DNA of 64,000 bases from an uncultured Prevotellaceae bacterium (lineage in GTDB: Bacteria > Bacteroidota > Bacteroidia > Bacteroidales > Bacteroidaceae): assembly GCA_900318815.1 (NCBI GenBank), contig ONMA01000030.1:24053-88052 (forward strand), written 5' to 3'. Made by a program: the position numbers and the translations under genes. The notes beneath the pieces are model-generated. The model ran no database searches. It saw nothing but the letters and a program-made list of their open reading frames with translations, and was not told where the DNA came from. Below, piece by piece: positions 25,373 through 33,306 of the stretch; the first letter of the stretch is position 1; each line of letters opens with the position of its first letter.

Positions 25373-26266
25373 ATGGAAGCAAAACGTTTTGTAGTAGGAC
25401 TCGGAGAAGTCCTGTGGGATGTACTTCCCGAAGGTAAGAAACTGGGTGGCGCCCCCGCCAACTTCGCCTATCACTCTGGTCAGTTCTTAGGTGCCGACAA
25501 CACCATCGCCATCAGCGCATTGGGCGAGGACGAACTGGCCGAAGAGACCGTAGAGGCTCTGCGCGAGCACGGTCTGAACGACCTGATGCCCCGCGTACCC
25601 TACCCCACTGGCACCGTGCAGGTGCAGCTCGACGAGAAGGGAATCCCCACGTATGACATCAAGGAGGACGTGGCCTGGGACAACATCCCCTTCGATGGCG
25701 ACATCCAGGAGATAGCCCGCAACTGCCGTGCCGTATGCTTCGGTTCGCTGGCACAGCGCAACGCCGTGAGCCGCGAAACCATTCACAAGTTCTTAGACGC
25801 TACGCCTGCCGACTGCGTGAAGATTTTCGACATTAACCTGCGCCAGCACTTCTACACCAAGGAGATTATCAAGGAGTCGCTGCAACGCTGCAACATCCTG
25901 AAGATCAACGACGAGGAGCTGGAGCTTATCGGCCAGATGTTCGGCTATCCCAGCCTCGACATGGAGAACAAGTGCTGGCTCATCCTGGGCAAGTACAACC
26001 TCGACATGCTCGTGCTCACCTGCGGCACCGACGGATCGTATGTGTTCACGCCCGGACAGATGTCGTTCCAGCCGACGCCGAAGGTAACGGTGGCCGACAC
26101 CGTGGGTGCAGGCGACTCGTTCACCGGCTCGTTCTGTGCTGCCATCCTGAGCGGCAAGCCCGTCAGGGAGGCCCACAAGCTGGCTGTCGAGGTGAGTGCC
26201 TTCGTCTGCACGCAGAACGGAGCCATGCCCATCATGCCCGCCGAGCTCTTAGCAAGAACCAAGTAA
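25373..26266 (+). CDS. Fructokinase-like PfkB sugar kinase
   Basis: 297 residues. GLGEVLWDVLPEGKKLGGAPANFAYH is the substrate-binding start typical of fructokinases; the ATP/anion-hole signature is VADTVGAGDSFTGSF near the C-terminus with the catalytic Asp in GAGD. Phosphorylates fructose in the cytoplasm. The GH32 remnant directly upstream supports fructose as substrate. A strong terminator follows. Confidence 0.9.
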   Translation: MEAKRFVVGLGEVLWDVLPEGKKLGGAPANFAYHSGQFLGADNTIAISALGEDELAEETVEALREHGLNDLMPRVPYPTGTVQVQLDEKGIPTYDIKEDVAWDNIPFDGDIQEIARNCRAVCFGSLAQRNAVSRETIHKFLDATPADCVKIFDINLRQHFYTKEIIKESLQRCNILKINDEELELIGQMFGYPSLDMENKCWLILGKYNLDMLVLTCGTDGSYVFTPGQMSFQPTPKVTVADTVGAGDSFTGSFCAAILSGKPVREAHKLAVEVSAFVCTQNGAMPIMPAELLARTK

Positions 26267-26296
26267 TTACAGAATAAGCATAGAGATTCAATTGTG

Positions 26297-26327
26297 GTGG
26301 TACTGCGACGCGATGTCGCAGTGCCAC
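26297..26327 (+). terminator. Rho-independent terminator after the fructokinase gene
   Basis: Arms GTGGTACTGCGAC (26297-26309) and GTCGCAGTGCCAC (26315-26327) pair over 13 positions with one T-G wobble, loop GCGAT, then TTTTT. Confidence 0.85.
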
Positions 26328-26376
26328 TTTTTGCTATTTTTTCGCAGATATGAGCCGATATGTCAAAAAATAGCAG

Positions 26377-26384
26377 TAACTTTG
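26377..26384 (+). promoter_or_regulatory. -7 box for the small histidine kinase
   Basis: TAACTTTG ends 7 bases before the ATG at 26392. With the usual start about 6-7 bases after the box, the mRNA would be leaderless or nearly so. An inverted repeat TGCTATTTTTT / AAAAAATAGCA lies just upstream (about 26331-26375). Confidence 0.55.
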
Positions 26385-26391
26385 CAGCCGT

Positions 26392-27546
26392 ATGCAGTGG
26401 ACCGACCGAATACAACAGGTGAAGCTATGGCTGGTGGCGGCGGCAGTGGTGATTGCCGTCACGTCGCTATTGGTGTCGCACTACCTGGTGCGCGACCTGC
26501 AACGCGAGGAACACAACAAGATGAAGACGTGGGCGCAGGCCATGCACATGCTGAACCAGGCCGACGAGAGCACCGACCTCTCGCTGGTGATAGCCGTCAT
26601 CGCCGAGAACAACACCATCCCCGTGGTGGTGCTCGATGCCGACGGCAACGTGGCCGACTACCGCAACATCGACATCCCGTCGAAGGACACGCTGGCCTAC
26701 GTGGCCAACTACGGACACCGCCTCTACGAGATGGGCAACTACATCAAGATAGACTTCGACAACTCCGACTACTACCAGCTGGTGTGCTACGACGAGTCGA
26801 CCATGCTGAAACGGCTCACACAATGGCCCTATATACAATTAGGTATAGTGATGATCTTCGTCGTGGTGGCCATCTTCGCCCTCCTCTCGTCCAAGCGAGC
26901 CGAACAGAACAAGGTATGGGTGGGCCTGTCGAAGGAGACCGCCCACCAGCTCGGCACGCCCATCTCCAGCCTGATGGCCTGGGTAGAGGTGCTGAAGGAG
27001 AGCTATCCCGCCGACCAGCTGATACCCGAACTGGAGCAGGACGTGAAGCGACTGGAGCGCATTGCCGACCGTTTCTCCAAGATTGGCTCGCAGCCCGAAT
27101 CAGCCTATGCCTCGATGAACGCCCTCCTCGACAACGTGATTGCCTACATGGACAAGCGCACCTCGCAGAAAATCAGGATCAAGGGCCACTACCCCGCCCA
27201 CGACGTCATCGTGAGCATGAACGTCTCGCTCTTTGAATGGGTCATCGAGAACCTGTGCAAGAACGCCGTCGACGCGATGGAAGGCAAGGAGGGCAAGATT
27301 GACCTCTGGCTCCTGGAAGAGGACAACATCGTGGCGGTGGAAGTCATCGACACGGGCAAGGGCATCAAGAAGAAGAACATCAAGAACGTGTTCCGCCCCG
27401 GGTTCACCACGAAGAAGCGCGGATGGGGCTTGGGCCTGTCGCTCGCCAAGCGCATCGTAGAGGGCTATCACAAGGGGCGCATCTACGTGAAAAGCTCGGA
27501 AGTGGGACGCGGCACCACCTTCCGCGTGGAGCTAAAACGGCGATAA
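26392..27546 (+). CDS. Sensor histidine kinase with two membrane segments
   Basis: 384 residues. Membrane segments at about 11-31 and 145-165 flank a periplasmic sensor of about 110 residues (SLVIAVIAENNTIPVVVLDAD). The H-box is KETAHQLGTPISSLMAW; N-box IENLCKNAVDAM; G1 VIDTGKGIKKKN; G2 KKRGWGLGLSLAKR. The AHQLGTPISSL form of the H-box is characteristic of a Bacteroidetes kinase group. No response regulator follows. It is alone between the terminator at 26297 and the promoter at 27591. Confidence 0.9.
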   Translation: MQWTDRIQQVKLWLVAAAVVIAVTSLLVSHYLVRDLQREEHNKMKTWAQAMHMLNQADESTDLSLVIAVIAENNTIPVVVLDADGNVADYRNIDIPSKDTLAYVANYGHRLYEMGNYIKIDFDNSDYYQLVCYDESTMLKRLTQWPYIQLGIVMIFVVVAIFALLSSKRAEQNKVWVGLSKETAHQLGTPISSLMAWVEVLKESYPADQLIPELEQDVKRLERIADRFSKIGSQPESAYASMNALLDNVIAYMDKRTSQKIRIKGHYPAHDVIVSMNVSLFEWVIENLCKNAVDAMEGKEGKIDLWLLEEDNIVAVEVIDTGKGIKKKNIKNVFRPGFTTKKRGWGLGLSLAKRIVEGYHKGRIYVKSSEVGRGTTFRVELKRR

Positions 27547-27590
27547 AGATACAAAAGGAAGACTAATTGTTCATTTTTCTTGCATTTTCT

Positions 27591-27621
27591 TTTGTACTTT
27601 AACATCTTTTCCTTAACTTTG
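27591..27621 (+). promoter_or_regulatory. Consensus promoter of the large kinase operon
   Basis: TTTG (27591-27594), 19 bases, TAACTTTG (27614-27621): the best Bacteroidales promoter match in the window. The start codon is at 27649. Confidence 0.75.
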
Positions 27622-27648
27622 CATTCGTAATATATTACAAAGAAAAAG

Positions 27649-30435
27649 ATGGAACGAAGACATTACCTGTTTTGTCTTTCAGTAGTAGTTGTCAGCGTCA
27701 TGGCATGCCTCATGCCATTTCAGCTTACCGCCCAGACTAAAAGCCAGACACGCCAATATACGGAAGAGCATCCCCTGATCTATGAAGATGGATTGGATAT
27801 ATGGCCGTATTCCTACCTGAACGAGCAAGGCGAGCCCGAAGGCTTCAACATCGACCTGGTGCGATTACTCTGCGAAGACTTAGACATCCCCGTAGAGATT
27901 AGGTTAGTGCCTACCTACGATGCGATGAGAGACCTGCATGAGGGAAAGTCAGACCTGATGATCAGCGGCAGCACCCTCCTTGAGCATGATGGGGTTCACA
28001 CCAGCAAGTCGACAGTCCAGCTGTTTACCCAGAGCGTGGTCTTCCCTATTGGGAAGCAGCACGTGAAGGAGCTGAAAGACCTTGGCGAGCAGCAGGTCTA
28101 CGTACACAACAACAGTTTCACCCACCGGATAATGAAAGAGAGGGGATGGGACGCCAATGCCATTGCCTACGACGACATGAAAGCCCTGATGCGCAAGGTG
28201 AGCATCGAGGGCAATGGGCAGATTGTGTGGAACACCATGGGGCTGAAATGGCTCATGCGCAAGTTCCGCATAGAGAACTTGCAGATGCAGCCTGTCGACA
28301 TGCCCCATGCCGAGTACAAGTTCATGTCGAAAGACTCCGACTTGCTGGCTCGTCTCGACCACGCCTATGCCGTGATGGGGTCCGAACGCCATGAGATAGA
28401 AATGCTGCAGAACCGCTGGTTCTATCCCGAGCTGGTGGAGTCGGGTATCCCCTCATGGGTGTGGTACATTCCCGTCGGCGTGGTGTGCATCACCCTCATC
28501 CTCCTGTCCTTCAACCTGTTCTACCGCATGCGGGCCCGCAAGATGAGTGCGCTTGCCATCAAGAACACCAAGTTCCTCTCGCAAATCATCAAGATGAGCC
28601 AGATGACCCTCTGGGTCTATTATGTGAAAGAACATGTCTTTGCCCGGGTGAACGAAGCCGGCAACATCGGGCAGAGGTGCAACATCCTTGAGTTCGGGTC
28701 CAAGTTCAACCACGTAGATTTCGAGAACCTGTGTGTACACCTGCGACGGGTAGCCAGTACAGAGGAGGACAACATAACACTCCCCCTGAAGAGCATCGAC
28801 GCCGACGGACGCGAATACTCGGTGGTGCTCTCCGTGCTTTACCGGGAGGAGGGCAGGCCGACGATGATCTTAGGCACCATGAACGACATGACCGAGACCA
28901 ACAAGCGGCACCGCGAATCCACGCAGCTCATGCTGCGCTACAAGTCCATCTTCGAGACCGCCATGGTCGACATGATCTTCTATGACGCCGAGGGCAAGCT
29001 CGTCAACATGAACGACCGCGCCGTGCGCACTTTCGGCATGACCCGCGAACAGGCCATTGCCATGAACGTGAACCTGGACAAGCTGATGGAAGACAAAGAG
29101 TTCGACCTGCAAAACTTCGATTACTTCAAGGCCACGCTCAGCATGGATTTCATCAACGTCTACCTGCCCGAATACCGCAAGCCGAAGTCCAGAGTGTACT
29201 ACGAGCTGCAGATGGTGCCCGTGCGCGACGAGAACGGCAAGCTATTGGGCGTCTACGGCACGGGCATGGAGGTGACCGACTTCGTGTACAACTGGCGACA
29301 GCACAAGCAAAACATTGAGAAGCTCAGGAAGGCCAACCAGGAGATAGCCTCATACGTAGAGAACATCAACTACGTGATGGAAGTGGGCGGCGTGCGCATA
29401 GCCACCTACTCGCCTACCAACCATCAGCTCACCATCTACAGCAAAACCGACGAGCCGCAGTACATCCTGACCCAGACACGCTGCATGAACCTCATTGCCG
29501 ACAGCTCGAAGAAACAGGCCATGCGCCTGCTCAACAACATGGACAACCTGACCCCGTCGTCGATCGAGATTACACTCAAGACCAACATACGGGTAAAAGG
29601 ACAGTACATCTACCTGCAAATCAACTTCATCCCCATCTACGACAAGAACGGACGTGTAGCCAAATACTTTGGCATGTGCCGCAACGTGACCGACCTGAAA
29701 GTGACCGAGCAGCAACTCGAGATTGAAGCCACCAAGGCACGCGAGGTGGAGGAACTGAAGACCTCCTTCCTGCGCAACATGAGCTACGAGATACGCACGC
29801 CGCTGAACACCGTCGTGGGCTTTGCCGAACTCTTCGAGGGCGAGCACTCCATGGAGGACGAGAACATCTTCGTGGGCGAAATCAAGAAGAATGCCAGCCT
29901 GCTGCTCAACCTCATCAACGACATCCTGTTCCTCTCGCGCCTGGATGCCAACATGATTGAAATCAACAAGCAGCCCATCGACTTCTCCAAGACCTTCGAA
30001 GGCCACTGCCAGACGGCCTGGATGCCCTACGAGAAGGAAGGCGTACACTACATCGTGAGCAACTATTACGAGCAGCTCGTCATCAACATCGACGATGCCA
30101 ACCTGGGCCGCATCATCGAGCAGGTGGCCATCAATGCCGCCCAGCACACCGACCAGGGCACCGTGCGGGCACGCTATGACTACATCGACGGACGACTCAT
30201 CGTAGCCATCGAAGATACGGGATGCGGCATTTCCGAGGAGGCCATGAAGACCGTCTACGAGCGATTCAGCACCGGCAACAAGAACGGCACGGGTCTCGGA
30301 CTGCCCATCTCCAAGGAACTGGCCGAACAGATGGGCGGCCACATCGACATCAACTCCCAGCCGGGCAGGGGAACCACCGTCTGGATTATCATTCCATGCG
30401 AGATGACCGTCATGGAGAGAAAGAGAGAAGTATAG
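27649..30435 (+). CDS. BvgS-like sensor kinase A1, phospho-acceptor His replaced by Tyr
   Basis: 928 residues. Signal peptide, then a periplasmic solute-binding domain of the SBP_bac_3 type (HPLIYEDGLDIWPYSYLNEQ, about 38-275), a membrane segment (about 280-300), PAS-like domains, then HisKA and HATPase. The H-box reads NMSYEIRTPLN: Tyr713 stands where the histidine belongs. The ATP-binding part looks intact (INAAQHT, EDTGCGI, GTGLGLPISKE). There is no REC domain. It is therefore probably not a classical kinase but a partner of the His-bearing B1 protein encoded next. First gene of a four-kinase operon. Confidence 0.88.
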   Translation: MERRHYLFCLSVVVVSVMACLMPFQLTAQTKSQTRQYTEEHPLIYEDGLDIWPYSYLNEQGEPEGFNIDLVRLLCEDLDIPVEIRLVPTYDAMRDLHEGKSDLMISGSTLLEHDGVHTSKSTVQLFTQSVVFPIGKQHVKELKDLGEQQVYVHNNSFTHRIMKERGWDANAIAYDDMKALMRKVSIEGNGQIVWNTMGLKWLMRKFRIENLQMQPVDMPHAEYKFMSKDSDLLARLDHAYAVMGSERHEIEMLQNRWFYPELVESGIPSWVWYIPVGVVCITLILLSFNLFYRMRARKMSALAIKNTKFLSQIIKMSQMTLWVYYVKEHVFARVNEAGNIGQRCNILEFGSKFNHVDFENLCVHLRRVASTEEDNITLPLKSIDADGREYSVVLSVLYREEGRPTMILGTMNDMTETNKRHRESTQLMLRYKSIFETAMVDMIFYDAEGKLVNMNDRAVRTFGMTREQAIAMNVNLDKLMEDKEFDLQNFDYFKATLSMDFINVYLPEYRKPKSRVYYELQMVPVRDENGKLLGVYGTGMEVTDFVYNWRQHKQNIEKLRKANQEIASYVENINYVMEVGGVRIATYSPTNHQLTIYSKTDEPQYILTQTRCMNLIADSSKKQAMRLLNNMDNLTPSSIEITLKTNIRVKGQYIYLQINFIPIYDKNGRVAKYFGMCRNVTDLKVTEQQLEIEATKAREVEELKTSFLRNMSYEIRTPLNTVVGFAELFEGEHSMEDENIFVGEIKKNASLLLNLINDILFLSRLDANMIEINKQPIDFSKTFEGHCQTAWMPYEKEGVHYIVSNYYEQLVINIDDANLGRIIEQVAINAAQHTDQGTVRARYDYIDGRLIVAIEDTGCGISEEAMKTVYERFSTGNKNGTGLGLPISKELAEQMGGHIDINSQPGRGTTVWIIIPCEMTVMERKREV

Positions 30436-30455
30436 GCAGAGAAAGGACCACAACT

Positions 30456-33287
30456 ATGAAGATTATCACCTATTTATATATAATGGCGAAGAAGGGCGCA
30501 GGCCGATGGTTGCTACTGGGCCTGCTCGCTGTCATGGCCTGCCAGGCCAGTGCCAAGCCGTCGACCAGATACACCAAGGATAAGCCCCTTATCATCATGT
30601 GCGACTGGGCCTTCCCGCCCTACGAGTTCAACAACAACAACGGCAGCCCCGACGGCTATAACATCGAGTTGCTCAAGATTATCCTCAAGGAAATGGGCGT
30701 GCCCTACAAGATTGTGATGAAGGAAGGCGTCCTCATTAACCAGGCTTTCGAGCGAGGCGAGGCCCACCTCATCGTCGACCATGAGGGGCGTTATCGCTAT
30801 GCCCCCTACTACACCACGCACAAGATATGGAACTACTACAAGCCAAAGGTGGCATCGAGCAACTGGATGCCTCCCATCAAGTCGTTCTCGCAGCTTGACA
30901 CGACAAAGTCCGTCCTGGTGAGAATGTACGACAACCAGATGAAGACCCTCTTGGAGTCCCTGGCACCCGGCCTGCGCTTAAAATTCTGCTCAACATACGA
31001 GGCTATGGAGGCCATCTCCAAAAACAAAGAGCAAGTGTTTGTCTGGGGCGAGGAGCCCATCAAGTGGGTGGCCAGGGAGATGGACTACAACATCACCCTC
31101 CACGACCTGGAGATGCCTTTCAGCGAGATGCGTGCCGTGAGTACTGACAGGCGGCTCATCGACGAGATTGACGACCACTACTCCCGCTTGGAGCAAAACG
31201 GCAAACTGGACCGCATTCACGACCGGTGGTTCCAACCCGACCGCGTACACAACGACACCTCGCCCATCGCCATCTACATTGCCCTGAGCACCCTCGTCCT
31301 GGTTGCCGGCCTCGTCATCCTGAACCGCCTGGCCAAGCAGCGGGCCGCCATAGCCACACGCCGCCGCCAGGAGACGGTGAGGATGATGATGCAGGCCATC
31401 AATATCAGCCACTACAACATCTTCGTCTTCGACAAGCCCACACAGCGATTCATCAACCGCCACGGCCACGTTCTTCCCGAGCAAGGAGTCTCCATCCAGG
31501 AACTGCGCGAGCACATACACCCAGACGACCTTCAGCAAGTAATCGGACTGTTTGCCCAGATGAAGACCGAGAAGCTGCCCACCACCAACTTAGACGTCAG
31601 ATGGAAGCCCTTCCCGATTCCCGGCCAGCCCGCCGTCGACGCGAAGAATCCCTGGCAGTACATCCAGGGACATGCCTTCACCGAAACCACCGACAGCAAG
31701 GAAGAGCCTACCATCGTCTTTGCCACGAAATACATGACCGACGAAATGCAAGAGGAACGCAAGAACAGCGAGCTGGGAAACCGCTATTCCAGGATGTTCG
31801 AGACCTCGCTGGTGGCCATGTCGTTCTACGACAAGGACGGCATTCTCATCGACCTGAACGAGAAGATGCGTGAAATGTGTAATTTCACGGGGGAAAGCGC
31901 CGAGTACTTCCGCAATACCAGCCTGTTCCAGTCGCCCTTCCTGCGCGATGACTATAAGCCGGGAAGCCTGGAGCGGTTCCACTCATGCCAGCACATGAGC
32001 TTCCCCGAACTGAACCTCGACAGGTATCTCGAAGTGAAAGCCAGGCCCATCTTGGACGAGAACGGCAAGCTGGCCTATTACACCGTCACGGCCCGCGACG
32101 TCACCGACGAGCGTGCCATCTATATGGAACAGCGGCGGCACAACCAGGAACTTCAGCAACTGAACCAGAAAATCAACGCCTACGAGGAACAGCTGTACTA
32201 CCTCCTTGAGCATAGCGACTTGTGGGTATGGGTGTCCGACCTGAAAGAGAAGACCATCGTGTTCTCGCGTTCGCTCCGCAAGAACGACTACACCATGGCG
32301 TTCGACGATTTCATCAACTCCATCACTCCCAGCATGAAAGACTATGCCCTGAAGGTCTTTGGAAACATGCAAGGCGTTGACGCTGTTTACAATGCCACCA
32401 TCAAGTTCGATAAGCTGCCCATATCGAAAGGTTCCTCATGGCTTACGGCAAACGGCATTCCCATCTACGAAAGCGACGGGACGCTGAAGGGCCACTTCGG
32501 CATTGTGCGCGACGTGACCAAACTGATGGAGGCCCAGGAGAAACTGCGGAAGGAGAAACAGCAGGCCGACGAGTCGGGCAAGCAGAAGAGCGTGTTCCTG
32601 GCCAACATGACCCACGAGATACGCACGCCGCTCAACGCCATCGTGGGCTTCAGCGACCTGCTGCAGCTGGTCGACGACCCGGACGAACACCGCGAGTTCA
32701 TCCGCATCATCCGCAACAACTGCGACATGCTGCTGCGACTCATCAACGACATCATCGAAGCCTCGAACATGACCCAGGGCCAGCTGGTCATCGATGCCAG
32801 GCAGGTAGACTTCGCCACCGTGTTCAGCGACATCTGCCAGACCCTGGCACAGCGCGTGCAGGAGCCGGGGGTGGAGTTCATTACCGACAATCCCTACCAG
32901 ACCTTCATCACCACGCTCGACAAGGGCCGCATGCAGCAGGTCATCACCAACTTCGTGACCAACGCCGTGAAGTACACCCACGAGGGACACATCAAGGTGG
33001 GCTGGGCCTACACCACGAACCCGAACGACAGCGGCAGCGAGCCGAAGGGCATCTACATGTATTGCGAGGACACGGGCGAAGGCATACCACAGGACAAGCA
33101 GAGTGCCGTGTTCGACCGCTTTGTCAAGCTGAACGACTACGTGCAGGGTACGGGCCTGGGCCTCAGCATCTGCAAGTCGATAGCCGACCGCTGCCACGGC
33201 AGCATCGGCGTGGAAAGCGAGGGCATGGGCCACGGCTCTACCTTCTGGATATGGATTCCCTGCAAGCATGAGACCGCAAACCCCTAA
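30456..33287 (+). CDS. BvgS-like sensor histidine kinase B1
   Basis: 943 residues from ATG at 30456, 20 bases after A1. Signal peptide (WLLLGLLAVMACQASA), SBP_bac_3 domain starting KPLIIMCDWAFPPYEF, membrane segment (about 255-275), two PAS-like domains, HisKA with an intact H-box NMTHEIRTPLNAIVGF (His720), then HATPase with FVTNAVKYTHEG, CEDTGEGIPQDK and GTGLGLSICKS. No receiver domain. Its closest relative in the window is B2 (36208), not A1: both share the DW..PPYE opening and WGEEPIKW/WGEEPLKW. Confidence 0.9.
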   Translation: MKIITYLYIMAKKGAGRWLLLGLLAVMACQASAKPSTRYTKDKPLIIMCDWAFPPYEFNNNNGSPDGYNIELLKIILKEMGVPYKIVMKEGVLINQAFERGEAHLIVDHEGRYRYAPYYTTHKIWNYYKPKVASSNWMPPIKSFSQLDTTKSVLVRMYDNQMKTLLESLAPGLRLKFCSTYEAMEAISKNKEQVFVWGEEPIKWVAREMDYNITLHDLEMPFSEMRAVSTDRRLIDEIDDHYSRLEQNGKLDRIHDRWFQPDRVHNDTSPIAIYIALSTLVLVAGLVILNRLAKQRAAIATRRRQETVRMMMQAINISHYNIFVFDKPTQRFINRHGHVLPEQGVSIQELREHIHPDDLQQVIGLFAQMKTEKLPTTNLDVRWKPFPIPGQPAVDAKNPWQYIQGHAFTETTDSKEEPTIVFATKYMTDEMQEERKNSELGNRYSRMFETSLVAMSFYDKDGILIDLNEKMREMCNFTGESAEYFRNTSLFQSPFLRDDYKPGSLERFHSCQHMSFPELNLDRYLEVKARPILDENGKLAYYTVTARDVTDERAIYMEQRRHNQELQQLNQKINAYEEQLYYLLEHSDLWVWVSDLKEKTIVFSRSLRKNDYTMAFDDFINSITPSMKDYALKVFGNMQGVDAVYNATIKFDKLPISKGSSWLTANGIPIYESDGTLKGHFGIVRDVTKLMEAQEKLRKEKQQADESGKQKSVFLANMTHEIRTPLNAIVGFSDLLQLVDDPDEHREFIRIIRNNCDMLLRLINDIIEASNMTQGQLVIDARQVDFATVFSDICQTLAQRVQEPGVEFITDNPYQTFITTLDKGRMQQVITNFVTNAVKYTHEGHIKVGWAYTTNPNDSGSEPKGIYMYCEDTGEGIPQDKQSAVFDRFVKLNDYVQGTGLGLSICKSIADRCHGSIGVESEGMGHGSTFWIWIPCKHETANP

Positions 33288-33306
33288 CAACCATAACAAC
33301 CACACC

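Noticed and set aside
30222-30455. Upstream extension of the B1 kinase frame
   Set aside because: It lies inside A1 and lacks a signal peptide; ATG at 30456 gives a proper secretory N-terminus.
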